From positions 340,089-404,088 of the forward strand of contig JANQEA010000035.1 in the NCBI GenBank assembly GCA_028278555.1: a stretch of 64,000 nucleotides of DNA. Direction: 5' to 3'. This DNA is from Candidatus Bipolaricaulota bacterium (GTDB lineage: Bacteria > Bipolaricaulota > Bipolaricaulia > UBA7950 > UBA9294). This document shows positions 25,943-35,661 of the stretch, piece after piece. The notes under the pieces were generated by a model that searched no databases, was not told the origin of the DNA, and was given only the letters and a program-made list of their open reading frames with translations. The position numbers and the translations under genes are program-made. The first letter of the stretch is position 1, and every line of letters starts with the position of its first letter.

Positions 25943-26758
25943 CTACTCGGTCCCCGTGCGATAGAAGGTGAACTCGCAGTACGGACCGTCCTCCATCAGC
26001 GTGCAGCGACGCTGGAAGCGGACACCGTCGCACTGCTGCCGATAGATCGGATCGTCCGTGCTGCACGCGAGGAGGTATCCGACCGACGGATGCCGCTCGC
26101 GGAAGTAGCACGCCCAGTCGCAGCGGGTGATGTGCGCGACGATCTCGCTCTCGTTTCCGCGAATTAACTCGACATCGAGTCCGGCGGAGAAGATGTCCGC
26201 TGTCTCGGGCGGGATTTGGTATCGAGCCAGGCGGCGTTCCATGAACTCGCCGGCCGACATGGAACCGAATGCGTCGGGGTCGGAGAGGAGTGCGTCGTAG
26301 ATCATCAGCTCGCCCGCCTTTCCGAAACGTGCGATCGTCTCCTCCGCGATCCGCGCGATCCCGTCGCGGAACAGGTGGAGAGATTGGTAGGTGGTCAGCG
26401 AGAAGACGCCCCGGACCTCGGGGAACGCGGCGTCGATAAACGCAAACGGAGGTCGCGAGCGGAGGAACTCCGATGCCTGTGCGGCGTCGATCCCTCTGAC
26501 TGGCGAAGCGAAGAGCTTGCGGACGTAGCTGTCGAGATCCTCGGCTGGAGTCGGGTCCGATTCGGGTTCCGTCTCGAGCGCAAGGATCTCACGCATCAGT
26601 CCGTCCGGCTTGCTTGGAAGCGCGTCCCACAGTCCGGTCGTCGCTTCGACGCCGAGGCGCTCGAGCAGGTGCTTGTAGACGAGGGCGTAGGTTCCGAGGG
26701 TCGGGGCGTACCACTTCGAGAGCGCGAGGTCGAATCGTCGTTCTTCGGGGCTGACCAT
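25943..26758 (-). CDS. L-2-amino-thiazoline-4-carboxylic acid hydrolase family protein
   Basis: The product has 271 aa with a TCGGAGGAG site before the ATG. The C-terminal half has the ATC-hydrolase-family pattern: CDWACYFRERHPSVGYLLACSTDDP and, near the end, FQRRCTLMEDGPYCEFTFY. True ATC hydrolases open thiazoline rings in cysteine formation, but most family members have unknown substrates. A distant paralogue lies at 41038-41853. The N-terminal 120 residues are helical and unassigned. Confidence 0.75.
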   Translation of the reverse strand: MVSPEERRFDLALSKWYAPTLGTYALVYKHLLERLGVEATTGLWDALPSKPDGLMREILALETEPESDPTPAEDLDSYVRKLFASPVRGIDAAQASEFLRSRPPFAFIDAAFPEVRGVFSLTTYQSLHLFRDGIARIAEETIARFGKAGELMIYDALLSDPDAFGSMSAGEFMERRLARYQIPPETADIFSAGLDVELIRGNESEIVAHITRCDWACYFRERHPSVGYLLACSTDDPIYRQQCDGVRFQRRCTLMEDGPYCEFTFYRTGTE

Positions 26759-26843
26759 GATCTCCTCCGAGGGGTGAATCGTGCTGCGGGGAGTCTAGGC
26801 AGGAGGGGCACGAGGCTCAACCGACAGTTCGGAACGGCAACCG

Positions 26844-27854
26844 CTATTTACGGGTGGCCAAGTCGATGCCTGGGCGCAACTCCTTCTCGTAGGCGAAGGT
26901 CTGTCGGATGACCTTCATCCCGGCCTTGGTGTAGAGGCGAAGCGCGCCGGTCAGGTTCTCCGAGTCCATGTCGAGCTCGACGGCCTCGAAGTCGCGGCGT
27001 CGGAACTCGCCGAAGGTATGGTGCAGCAGGGCTAGAGCGATCCCGCGTTTCCGCCACGCCGGTCGGACGCCGAGACCTCCGATGTAGCCGCATGACGTGT
27101 CGTCGGCGACATGGTCGCTGCAGACCGAGAACCCGACGATCTCATCTCCTTTGACGGCGAGGAACCAGAGCGATGGATCGAATCGCTCGCCCTCACGTTC
27201 GACGAAGCTCCGCCACCCTTCGAGCTCCTGTTCGAACGGTTGCTCGACATGTCCCCAATGATCGCGAAACGCCTCCATGTCCGCTCTGACGATAGCCGAG
27301 AAATCCGCATCGATGTCGGCCGTTCGCACTCGGATTCCTTCCGGCCAGGCGGGCGACGGCACGGGCTTGCCGAGCTCGATCCGCATCGTGTTGGAGATCC
27401 GGACAAAGTCGAAGCCGGCCCGCTGGACAGCCGCGCGGCGGGCTTCGTCGATTGCGTTGGCATTCTCGATGAGGAAGACGCGGGCGTCCGGCGGCGCGAG
27501 TGGAACGTAGTCTCGTGCCCGCTCGATCACCCACGCGAAGAGCCGATCCCAGATCGCCTGGACGTCTTCGACCTCGGGATGGAGCGTCACACCGCAACCG
27601 ATGGCAACGTACGGCTCCCCCGGATTCCCGACGTGGGCCCACGCGATCGGGCGAGAATTCTCGTCGAGAACGATCTGCGAGTCAGTCGCGAGGTCGAATC
27701 GCGGGGCATTCCACCACGCGTGGATCTCATCGCGCGTGATCTGGTTTGCGCCGTACATCTTCTGCGATCGCGCGTTGAACATGTCGACGGCCCCATCCGC
27801 GTCGTCGTCGGACGCTGGGCGAACACTCCAGTTCTCGTTCCACGGGTCGGGCAT
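26844..27854 (-). CDS. GNAT-family N-acetyltransferase, tandem two-domain
   Basis: Start chosen at ATG 27854 (AAGGAG upstream), giving 336 aa; the frame extends upstream without support. Two GNAT modules are likely. The first covers about 10-160 (RPASDDDADGAVDMFNARS). The second covers about 175-325, with the acetyl-CoA loop in IGGLGVRPAWRKRGIALALL and the following SENLTGALRLYTKAGMK. Double-GNAT proteins act on small amines or antibiotics, as in mycothiol synthase-like enzymes. The substrate is unknown. Confidence 0.88.
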   Translation of the reverse strand: MPDPWNENWSVRPASDDDADGAVDMFNARSQKMYGANQITRDEIHAWWNAPRFDLATDSQIVLDENSRPIAWAHVGNPGEPYVAIGCGVTLHPEVEDVQAIWDRLFAWVIERARDYVPLAPPDARVFLIENANAIDEARRAAVQRAGFDFVRISNTMRIELGKPVPSPAWPEGIRVRTADIDADFSAIVRADMEAFRDHWGHVEQPFEQELEGWRSFVEREGERFDPSLWFLAVKGDEIVGFSVCSDHVADDTSCGYIGGLGVRPAWRKRGIALALLHHTFGEFRRRDFEAVELDMDSENLTGALRLYTKAGMKVIRQTFAYEKELRPGIDLATRK

Positions 27855-28054
27855 TCCGAACGACTCCTTCCTCGGGCTCGCGCAGATCATCGGAGATTGG
27901 AGGGGGCGTTGCCACAAGCGTGGCGTCTCCCGCCTCGAAGTGTCTTCCACCGAGCCGCAGTGAACCGACTGAGGTCGTTCCTCGATTGGCAAACGGAGAC
28001 GACAGACAATCCCTGTATCCTGCTTCAAGCTGACCCGAACGGGAAGGAGAGATC

Positions 28055-28648
28055 ATGAAGCGATCGCTCGGCAGGAAGACACTGATCATGCCGGCTCCGA
28101 CGTGGGTGGTCGGAACGTACGATGCCGAAGGGAAGGCGAATCTGATGACGGCCGCTTGGGCGGGGATCTGCTGCTCGAAGCCGCCGGCCGTCTACGTTTC
28201 GCTACGTGAAGCGACCTATACCTATCACGCCATCGAAGAGCGGAAGGCGTTTACCGTGAGCGTCCCGTCGGTTGAGCAGACGGCCATTGCTGACTACCTT
28301 GGGATGGTCAGCGGGCGGACGGTCGACAAGTTCGCGGCAGCGGGGCTGACGGCCGTCCGATCCGAAGCCGTCGACGCGCCGCTTGTCGAGGAGTTCCGAC
28401 TGAACCTCGAGTGCCGCTTGCTCGAATCGGTCAAGCTCGGACTCCACACGATGTTCGTCGGTGAAATCGTCGATGTGCAGTGCGAGGAAGACTGCCTGAA
28501 TGAGAAGGGGCGTCCGTCGATCGAGAAGCTGCAGCCGCTGATCTTCGGCGTAGCACAAGCCGGATACTACGCAGTCGGGGATCTCATCGGTCCGGCGTTC
28601 GAGATGGGGAAGTCGCTGATCGAAGCCGACTCCAACGCGGACGACTGA
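28055..28648 (+). CDS. Flavin reductase-like / flavoredoxin family protein
   Basis: The product has 197 aa with GGAAGGAGAG before the ATG. PAPTWVVGTYDAEGKANLMTAAW is the classic FMN-binding start of the flavin_reduct family. CSKPPAVYVSLREATYTYHAI and FTVSVPS follow in the expected order, and HTMFVGEIVDV is the conserved barrel strand. In anaerobes such flavoredoxins shuttle electrons to partner reductases. The neighbouring gene on the other strand is a flavodoxin-fold reductase, hinting at a shared redox role. Confidence 0.9.
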   Translation: MKRSLGRKTLIMPAPTWVVGTYDAEGKANLMTAAWAGICCSKPPAVYVSLREATYTYHAIEERKAFTVSVPSVEQTAIADYLGMVSGRTVDKFAAAGLTAVRSEAVDAPLVEEFRLNLECRLLESVKLGLHTMFVGEIVDVQCEEDCLNEKGRPSIEKLQPLIFGVAQAGYYAVGDLIGPAFEMGKSLIEADSNADD

Positions 28649-28666
28649 TTCGCGCGGCTCGTTCGT

Positions 28667-29425
28667 TCACTCCTTGGAGCGGAGAATCTCCAGGGCCTCT
28701 GCCACGAGGTCCCGCGTGTTGGCAATGGTGTGAACGGCGGAAAGGTGTTCGGCCTTCCACGCGAGATGGAACTCGTCGGCGGCCATGACGAGGTGGAGCG
28801 CGGCGGCATCGACATCTCGGAAGAGGAAAGGGCAATTCTCGACAGGGCATCCGATCGAGAGCTCCGGGCGCGCCCAGTTGATGAAGGATCGGCCGAGTTC
28901 GTGCGCTTCCGCGAGCTTCCGCTCGTCGTCGCGTACGTGGCCGGCGACCGAGTGGAACCGGACAGCGTCGAACCCCATTCCTGCCCAGCCGGCGATCGAT
29001 TCGAACATCCTGATCACGAGTTCGACCCCGTACGGATCGTTCGCCAAGTGAGCCGTGAGGAAGACAAGATCCTTGGTCGGGAGGGCGTTTTCTCGGCCGA
29101 ACGTCAGCATCGGATGCATTCGATCGACGAACGTCTTCATCTGCGCGCAAAGATGCCACCAGTAGACCGGTGCGGCGAAGACGAGGAGATCCGCATCGCG
29201 GAAGGCCGGGTGGATCGTCATGAAGTCGTCGTCGAGAACGCACCCCGCGAACGGAGGCTGGAAGCACTGGTTGCAGGCCTGACAGGGCCGAATGTCGAGA
29301 TCGTTCAGCCAGAACTCGGTGATGTCAGAATACCCGACGTCTTGCAGGCCGGCGGCGAATCGCTCGGCCATCGTTGCCGTGTTTCCATCTTTGTTCGGGC
29401 TCGCCTTCAGGATGAGCGTCTTCAT
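28667..29425 (-). CDS. NADPH-dependent FMN reductase / iron-sulfur flavoprotein-like
   Basis: The start is ATG 29425, giving 252 aa. The N-terminus LILKASPNKDGNTATMAERF binds FMN phosphate. The segment DIRPCQACNQCFQPPFAGCVLDD supplies a CxxCxxC-type cluster typical of iron-sulfur flavoproteins. APVYWWHLCAQMKTFVDR is the conserved flavin-ring loop. The C-terminal 90 residues are an extra alpha/beta region. It converges on the flavoredoxin gene, leaving 18 bases between stops. Confidence 0.9.
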   Translation of the reverse strand: MKTLILKASPNKDGNTATMAERFAAGLQDVGYSDITEFWLNDLDIRPCQACNQCFQPPFAGCVLDDDFMTIHPAFRDADLLVFAAPVYWWHLCAQMKTFVDRMHPMLTFGRENALPTKDLVFLTAHLANDPYGVELVIRMFESIAGWAGMGFDAVRFHSVAGHVRDDERKLAEAHELGRSFINWARPELSIGCPVENCPFLFRDVDAAALHLVMAADEFHLAWKAEHLSAVHTIANTRDLVAEALEILRSKE

Positions 29426-29592
29426 CGTTGGTCCCCCTCGATCCATGCTTCGTTCTTGTGACGATCGAGGGCGACCGTCTCCGAACCGTTGCGTCCTGAG
29501 ATTCCGTGTCGCTCCTCGCGGCGTTGGCATTCGCACGGACAAGCGATACGCTGTCGTTCGATTCCACGGAGCAGTCACAGGAGGGATTCGCC

Positions 29593-30162
29593 ATGTGCTC
29601 ACCGAAATCGATGTCCTGGATCATGATCCCGCTCATCCTCGGGTTCTTCATCGGCTCGATCCTTGTCCGGGTGCAGGTCGACGTGCCGACCGGCGTAACG
29701 ACGTTCAACCCGACCGGATCGAAGGGGAGCGCGCTGGTCGTCTACCATCCCGGGCTGAGCGACTTCCAGGAGGACGTGACGCGTGCGTTCATCGAGGGGT
29801 TGGTCGAAGCCGGCTGGAGATGCGATCTGACGACGGCGAGCCGTCGGACGCCGGAGAAGCTGGATGATTACGATCTGCTTGTTCTCGGCGCGCCGACCTA
29901 CGAGTGGAGGCCGGCGAGTCCGGTCAAACGGTACGTCGAGCGGCTCGGAGATCTCGGAGGGATCCCAACGGCGCTCATCTTGACCGGCGGTGGATCGACC
30001 GCCCGTGCAGCGTCCCTCTTCGTCGAGCTCGTCCAGGTGGCAAATGGAACCGTCATCGAAATGCTCGAGATCTGGCAGGGTGCGCCGAACGAGGAGCTTC
30101 ACGGGATCCCCGATCCACTGGTGATCGCTCGGCGAGCGGGCGCAGAGCTCGTGCTTCCCTAG
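29593..30162 (+). CDS. Membrane-anchored flavodoxin-like protein
   Basis: The ATG at 29593 follows CAGGAGGG. The 189-aa product starts with a membrane helix (MIPLILGFFIGSILVRVQV). A flavodoxin-like domain follows (ALVVYHPGLSDFQEDVTRAF, LLVLGAPTYEWRPASPVKRYVERL and LILTGGGSTARA). The phosphate loop is not the canonical T/S-x-T-G-x-T, so FMN binding is uncertain. The next gene begins 8 bases later, so they are co-transcribed. Confidence 0.75.
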   Translation: MCSPKSMSWIMIPLILGFFIGSILVRVQVDVPTGVTTFNPTGSKGSALVVYHPGLSDFQEDVTRAFIEGLVEAGWRCDLTTASRRTPEKLDDYDLLVLGAPTYEWRPASPVKRYVERLGDLGGIPTALILTGGGSTARAASLFVELVQVANGTVIEMLEIWQGAPNEELHGIPDPLVIARRAGAELVLP

Positions 30163-30169
30163 CAGGTTC

Positions 30170-30694
30170 GTGAAGCGAGACGAGCAGGCTGTATCAGGAT
30201 GGCGGACGGCCGTCCCGTCGCTCGTGACGGCTGTCCGTCTCGTCGTCCTCCCGGGGGTGATCGTCGCCTCGCTCGAAGGTCTCCGGTTGACCGCGCTCGG
30301 CTTGTACGCGGTGATCCTCCTCTCCGATCTTGCCGATGGATGGGCCGCGAGGCGCCTGGGCGTCCGGACGAGGTTCGGCGCCTACTTCGACGTCCTGGCG
30401 GATATGGCTGTCATCCTAGCGCTCTTCGGGTTGTTCGCGGCGCGCGGGGAGATTCCGATCTGGCTCCTTTCGGCCCCGGCGGTTGTCGCCGGGGCCTTCC
30501 TGCTGGGATCTCGAGGGGGCGTTCCGCGGTACGACCCGATCGGCAAGCACTACGGGACGATCCTCTACGTCTTCCTCGGCGTCCTGCTGTGGGGAACCAC
30601 CGAGTTGGGAAGCCATCTGATTGCCCTTGCAGTTGTCGTGCTGAGCGTCGTGGTCCTTGCAGGCCGATGGCTCGGAGGTCGAAGCCGAGGTTAG
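30170..30694 (+). CDS. CDP-alcohol phosphatidyltransferase
   Basis: The product has 174 aa from GTG 30170. The diagnostic DxxDGxxAR...GxxxDxxxD motif is complete: DLADGWAARR followed by GAYFDVLAD. Six hydrophobic segments surround it. Enzymes of this family join CDP-diacylglycerol or a CDP-alcohol to an alcohol such as glycerol phosphate, inositol or serine. The acceptor cannot be told. It follows the membrane flavodoxin gene closely. Confidence 0.9.
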   Translation: MKRDEQAVSGWRTAVPSLVTAVRLVVLPGVIVASLEGLRLTALGLYAVILLSDLADGWAARRLGVRTRFGAYFDVLADMAVILALFGLFAARGEIPIWLLSAPAVVAGAFLLGSRGGVPRYDPIGKHYGTILYVFLGVLLWGTTELGSHLIALAVVVLSVVVLAGRWLGGRSRG

Positions 30695-30713
30695 CTGCGC
30701 CGCTTCGAGCGCT

Positions 30714-32366
30714 TTACTCGACGCGGTAGAAGTCACCGTCTGACACGCGACAGCGGAGCGTCTTCCCTCCGGCCGGCCAGTCGAACGTTGCGCGATGCGG
30801 AGACGTCTCATCACCGAAGCGGAAGACGCCGTCACCGAGATCGGTCATCGGCTCTTCGCTGTAGCCGCCGTAGGACTGGCACATGAGCATTCCCTTGCGA
30901 ACGAAGAATCGGAGGCTGTTCACGAAGAGGCCGAAGGCTCGATACTGCCCTGCATACGCGCCCCAATCCGGTGAGCGGTCGTAGGTCTCGGGGCCGTCGT
31001 ACGCGTCGTTCCGGTACCAGTCTCCGAGCTGGAAGGCTTCTACGACCGTGCCCTCGTCGTTCCGCCCGAAGCTGAGCATCGCGTGGTCGAATCCGGGGAG
31101 TGACGCGATGAATGCATCGCCCCAGATCCGCTCGAGGATTGTCGTTTCGCCGTCGGCCGAGAGCCGGAGACGACCATCGGCATCCGCGATGTCGAACGAA
31201 CGATCGCCGCTCTCGTAATGCCCGACGTACTCCGCCGCTGTCTCGCCGAGGAGGGTCGGTTCCTGCGGAGTGCCATGCGGCCACTCGGGTAGCTCACGTC
31301 CCTCCGCAGCGGAGAGCAGGACGCTGAGGATCCAGCGCGTCTCGCGCCACGGGATGTCGTAGCTGTTGCAGAAGAGGACAACGCCCAGGCCGGCGTCGAG
31401 ATCGCCGTACATCGCCGCCTCATAGCCGAGGTTCTCGCCGCCGCCGATGATCCGCCGATGCTCGTTCGTCTCCTCAGACTGCTCAATCAGTACGCCGTAT
31501 CCCTGCATCGAATTGGGGAAGAAGTGCGGCATCTCGATGTAGGGGTGGGTGAGCATCTCGAACGACTCCGGCTTGAGGAAGACGCTCCCATCGTCGGCGC
31601 GGCCGCCGTTCAGCTCCATCCGAAGGAATCGGGCGAGGTCGGTCGCCGTGGTGACGACCGATCCGCAGCCTTCACTCAGCTCGTACCAATTGACGACGGT
31701 CTGTCGCTCCGGCCGGGAGACCGGCCGATCATCGTGGGCCGAAAGCTTGTGTCCCCTTGCCATGCGGTCATAGTGCCCATTCCGAATCTCTCCGTAGGTC
31801 TCCTCCATGCCGAGCGGCTCGAAGATCAGCTCTCGGAGCGACGCGTCGAGGCTCATCCCGGTGATCGACTGGATCGCGCATTGGAGGACGTTGTATCCGA
31901 CGTTCGAGTAGGAGAACTTCGATCCCGGTTCGAACCCGAGCACCGTGTCACGAAGCATCCACGTCTGCGCCCAGCTCGACGGGACGGTGTCGATCATCAT
32001 GATCAGGCCGGATGTATGCGTCAGCAGGTGATGGAACGTCACCGGTGTATCGAACTCGGACTGCACCTCGAACCAGTCGAGGACGTCGGTGACCGGTGCC
32101 TGCACGTCGAGCCTCCCGCGTTCGTGAAGCTTCAGACAGGCAACGGCGGTGAAGTGCTTGGTGATCGAACCGATCTGGAAGAGCGTTCGCTCGGTCACCG
32201 GCTCGCCGGAGTACGTGTTCGCTTCGCCGTAGGCGCGACTAGCGATCAACCCATCCTTCGTCGTCAGGGCGAGCGCCAGGCCCGGGCCGAGATTCTCAGT
32301 CAGTCTCTTCGTCAACAGCCGATCGATCTGCTCGACGGCCTGCTGCATCTTCTCTGTATGGCTCAT
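30714..32366 (-). CDS. Serine hydrolase of the beta-lactamase/DD-peptidase (class C) fold
   Basis: The product has 550 aa. The catalytic SxxK is SITK in FQIGSITKHFTAVACL and the second motif is YSN in FSYSNVGYNVL. The C-terminal third is beta-rich and lipocalin-like (YVGHYESGDRSFDIADADGRLRL). This architecture occurs in EstB-like esterases and D-aminopeptidases. No signal peptide is visible, so it may be cytoplasmic. Substrate unknown. An AGGAGGACGA site precedes the ATG. Confidence 0.88.
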   Translation of the reverse strand: MSHTEKMQQAVEQIDRLLTKRLTENLGPGLALALTTKDGLIASRAYGEANTYSGEPVTERTLFQIGSITKHFTAVACLKLHERGRLDVQAPVTDVLDWFEVQSEFDTPVTFHHLLTHTSGLIMMIDTVPSSWAQTWMLRDTVLGFEPGSKFSYSNVGYNVLQCAIQSITGMSLDASLRELIFEPLGMEETYGEIRNGHYDRMARGHKLSAHDDRPVSRPERQTVVNWYELSEGCGSVVTTATDLARFLRMELNGGRADDGSVFLKPESFEMLTHPYIEMPHFFPNSMQGYGVLIEQSEETNEHRRIIGGGENLGYEAAMYGDLDAGLGVVLFCNSYDIPWRETRWILSVLLSAAEGRELPEWPHGTPQEPTLLGETAAEYVGHYESGDRSFDIADADGRLRLSADGETTILERIWGDAFIASLPGFDHAMLSFGRNDEGTVVEAFQLGDWYRNDAYDGPETYDRSPDWGAYAGQYRAFGLFVNSLRFFVRKGMLMCQSYGGYSEEPMTDLGDGVFRFGDETSPHRATFDWPAGGKTLRCRVSDGDFYRVE

Positions 32367-32644
32367 TCGTCCTCCTCGGAACGGTCTTGCCGAAATGGCT
32401 GCCGGATCTCGGGCTGCGCCGAGACATCGAACCGATGCCGATCCCGGGATGAGTGGTCCTTCGAACTGCTGATCAGAGCTCGCCCTCCACGAGGGTGCGT
32501 CATCCTAGATCACGGAAACCCTGTGATCAAGATCCTTTCGGTTTTTGAGGGTTCGAGGAGAAACCGCGGGGGTCTCACAGATACGTCGTTGCGCGTCGGG
32601 CCCGAAGCGGGTAGCGTGAACGCCGAGCCCACGGAAGGAGAGGG

Positions 32645-33154
32645 ATGCGAAACGACGGTCGGCGGCTTCCCGGTGACGGGATCCCGCAGACGCTCTTTGG
32701 CCTGATCTACTCTGTCGAGCTTCGGATCCGACGACACTTCCGCGGGACGAATCTCCACTGGGGGCTCCGGCGGATCCTCCAGCAGCTCTGGCTTCAGGAT
32801 GGGCTGTCGCAGAAAGAGCTGTCCGATTCAGTCGGATCGAGCGAGGGGAGCATCTCCAACATGTTGAAGCACTTGGTCGCTGGCGGCTGGGTCGAGCGCC
32901 GCCAGGACGACTACGACTACCGGATCTCGCGGATCTATCTGACCGAAAAAGGTCGGGCGATGCGCGATGCGATCGTCGAAGAGCTCGCGCAGATTGATCG
33001 AGAAGTCCGCGAGGCCATTGGAGACGTGAGCGCAGAGCGGCTCGGGACGCTGCTCGAGCGAACGGGCGACGCCCTCCGCATGTCAGCTTCAGGCACAGAC
33101 GACGATTCACCCGATGCTCTTCCGGATCGACCGAGCCCGCCCGGAGAGCTGTAG
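32645..33154 (+). CDS. MarR-family transcriptional regulator
   Basis: The product has 169 aa. The winged helix runs from about 35 to 110: WGLRRILQQLWLQDGLSQKELSDSV, then GSISNMLKHLVAGGWVERR and a wing with RISRIYLTEKGRAM. N- and C-terminal helices would make the dimer. A GGAAGGAG site is very close to the ATG. It is divergent from the beta-lactamase-fold hydrolase and may control that gene or the flanking MFS transporter. Confidence 0.9.
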   Translation: MRNDGRRLPGDGIPQTLFGLIYSVELRIRRHFRGTNLHWGLRRILQQLWLQDGLSQKELSDSVGSSEGSISNMLKHLVAGGWVERRQDDYDYRISRIYLTEKGRAMRDAIVEELAQIDREVREAIGDVSAERLGTLLERTGDALRMSASGTDDDSPDALPDRPSPPGEL

Positions 33155-33176
33155 TCAGTCGTTGGGCGGGGCTTCT

Positions 33177-34097
33177 CTACTCCGTGAATCGGAGATCCAT
33201 CGGTTCGTACTTCACGCAGATGGACGGGAGGCCGAGGGAGACGCGCCACCCGGACTCGTATCGGTCGATCATGGCGGACGCGCGGGACATCCAGCCGGAC
33301 AGGGAGGCGAGGAGTCCCTCGGCGCCCAGCGTACGAACCAAGTAAGAGACGAGGCTGAGACCGACGGGATACATCATCCGCTGTGTGCAGGAACCGGTGA
33401 GGCAGTTCGACGCAGCCCACTCCGCGGCTCGGGCATGCCATTCTTTCGCTGCTTCGGGTTCGGCCACGGAGAATCTTGCGGCCTCTGCCATCCCCTCCTT
33501 GATGTAGTTGGGAAGAAGATAGGGCCACACGCCCTGTGGGTAACACCATTGGTACGTGAACCAGTGTGCGAACTCGTGAATCCAGATGCCGTCGTCGGCC
33601 GTCATCGGAGTGATCATCGTTCGATAGCTCGAAGCGACCGATTCGATCCAAGGCTCAACTCCCTCAATCGGTAATCTGCTGAGGGGTTGAGTGAGCCAGA
33701 TTGCTCCGAAGTTTCTCTCTCCACCGAGCGCCAGCAGCATCCGTTTCCGATCCGGGAACATCACGACGACCACCGGATACGTCTCCCGTCCTTGCCAGCT
33801 GAGTGCCGGGGCTCTGATCAGCTCCCCTGTAGCTGGATCAGGAATCCGGACGCATTTCGATCCCTTGCATTCTGCCAGCGCCACCGGTGGCGGGTACCCC
33901 CAGAACCCGAACGCTTGTGTTACAGCCTCTTCGAGACGAAGGGTTACCTCGGCCGCCTGTTCGGGCATCTCCCCGTCCCAGACGATCAAGCCGCAGGACC
34001 ACCGCGAGACAGAGTAGAGGATGTCGGCAGCGGCCAGCGGGAGTGCCGTGAAGACGAGAACTAGGAATAGAAGGCTCGCTGCTCGTCTACCGTACAT
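33177..34097 (-). CDS. Secreted gluzincin-type metallopeptidase-like protein
   Basis: The product has 306 aa with a signal peptide (ASLLFLVLVFTALPLAAA). A zinc-binding HEFAHW motif (HExxH) is followed about 30 residues on by KEGMAEAARF, whose Glu is a likely third ligand, as in gluzincins. Several Cys pairs (CKGSKC, NCLTGSC) suggest disulfides. It resembles M1-like or DUF-type peptidases of small size. The cleavage target is unknown. The ribosome site is weak. Confidence 0.75.
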   Translation of the reverse strand: MYGRRAASLLFLVLVFTALPLAAADILYSVSRWSCGLIVWDGEMPEQAAEVTLRLEEAVTQAFGFWGYPPPVALAECKGSKCVRIPDPATGELIRAPALSWQGRETYPVVVVMFPDRKRMLLALGGERNFGAIWLTQPLSRLPIEGVEPWIESVASSYRTMITPMTADDGIWIHEFAHWFTYQWCYPQGVWPYLLPNYIKEGMAEAARFSVAEPEAAKEWHARAAEWAASNCLTGSCTQRMMYPVGLSLVSYLVRTLGAEGLLASLSGWMSRASAMIDRYESGWRVSLGLPSICVKYEPMDLRFTE

Positions 34098-34256
34098 GAG
34101 TAGATCATCCTGATGCGGGGGACGAAATCCAAGAATCTCATGAAAAGAATTCGGACTGCTCCAGATCTTCAACCTCCCGAGGTTGCCGACCCGTTCCCTG
34201 TGCTTCATGGTAGCGGGTGCGTATCCTTCCAGATCACATCCTTGCCGGGGGGGCTC

Positions 34257-35573
34257 ATGTCTGAGGTCGAACGCAACGCCGATTCCATCCAGCGAACGCA
34301 CTTCCGCCGCAATGCGTTTGCGTTCATCGGAGAGGGGACCTTCTTCGGTCTCGCCCTCCTGTTTGCCAGCACGACGACGATCCTTCCCGAGCTCGTCAGC
34401 CGGCTGTCTGGGAGCGCCGTGCTCGTCGGGCTAATCATCACGCTCACCGAAGGGGCGTGGCGGCTGCCGCAGCTCCTGTTCGCCTACTGGCTCGGCCCCA
34501 AACCGAGGAAGAAGCCGTATCTGACTGGTGCCGGGCTGATCGCGCGGCCGGCTTATCTCGTCTTCGCGCTGGCGCTCTGGCTCGGGATCTGGCGGAACTC
34601 CCCCCTCGCGTTGGCGGTCTTCTTCTTCCTCCACACGCTGATGCACATCGGCTTCTCGGTCGACACGCTCGTCTGGTGGGATGTGCTTGCCAAGGCGGTC
34701 CGCCAGGAGCGGCGCGGGCGGATCCTGGGCACGAGCACGGTCCTTCGGGGCGTGATCGCGATCGCCGGCGGCGTGCTCATCTCATTCCTGTTCGGTGACT
34801 CCGGCCCCGGCTTCCCGAACAGCTACGCGATCAGCCTCGCGATCGCGGGGGCACTCTTCATGCTGTCGCTCGGATGCTGGGTGTTCGTTGTGGAGCCGAC
34901 AGACCCTCACACCCCCGCCCGGCCCTCTGGGCGTATGTACATCCGTGAGGTGCTTGACATTCTGCGAAACGACAGCGGGATGAAGCGGCTTCTGGTTGTG
35001 CGGATTCTCACCGGCTTCAGTGGATTCGCTCTCGGCTTCTATGTGCTGTTCGGTCTCAACGAGCTGGGTCTCGCCGGCGAGATGATCGGTGTTTTCGCGA
35101 CGGTGCAGACGATCGGCGGGATCCTCTCCGGAATCCTGTTCGGGTGGGTCAGCGAACGGTTCGGGAATCACCGCGTCATCCAGATCGCGACAGCGGCGAG
35201 CCTTGTGGCACCGCTGGGCGCACTTCTGTTCCTCCTCGTTGGCATCCCCGGTTCCTTGACCCCGCTGTATGCGGTCGTCTTCGCCTCGATCGGTGCGACG
35301 ATGACCGCCAACTTCATCGGATTCGCGAACCTGAACGTCGATCTAGCGCCGCCAGGGAAGCGGACGACGTATATCGGTCTGTTCAACACGGTGAGCGGTC
35401 TGATCGTCGTCTGGCCGGCGATCGGTGGATGGGCCCTCCAGCAGACATCGTATACGTTCCTCTTCTCGATTAGCCTCGGGATGCTGCTCGTCGCCCACCT
35501 GTCGAGCTGGCTCCTTCCGTCCGGGCATAAGGAAGCGAGTCGAAGGGCCGGTGGCCCGCCGCCGTTGCCGTAG
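34257..35573 (+). CDS. MFS transporter
   Basis: The start is ATG 34257 (CGGGGGGG upstream), giving 438 aa with 12 hydrophobic segments. The region RGRILGTSTVLRGVIAIAGG and the second half FGWVSERFGNHRVIQIATA have MFS-like loops. It resembles MFS permeases that act as drug or sugar exporters; the substrate is not predictable. The 159-base stretch between it and the divergent peptidase gene must hold both promoters. Confidence 0.9.
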   Translation: MSEVERNADSIQRTHFRRNAFAFIGEGTFFGLALLFASTTTILPELVSRLSGSAVLVGLIITLTEGAWRLPQLLFAYWLGPKPRKKPYLTGAGLIARPAYLVFALALWLGIWRNSPLALAVFFFLHTLMHIGFSVDTLVWWDVLAKAVRQERRGRILGTSTVLRGVIAIAGGVLISFLFGDSGPGFPNSYAISLAIAGALFMLSLGCWVFVVEPTDPHTPARPSGRMYIREVLDILRNDSGMKRLLVVRILTGFSGFALGFYVLFGLNELGLAGEMIGVFATVQTIGGILSGILFGWVSERFGNHRVIQIATAASLVAPLGALLFLLVGIPGSLTPLYAVVFASIGATMTANFIGFANLNVDLAPPGKRTTYIGLFNTVSGLIVVWPAIGGWALQQTSYTFLFSISLGMLLVAHLSSWLLPSGHKEASRRAGGPPPLP

Positions 35574-35661
35574 ACTCCGAGTCACTCTTCGCGCTGCAGC
35601 TGCTTCGGATGCCTTCGGTGCGTTCACTCCGCGTCACGAGGTACGGACGGATGTCCTCGCA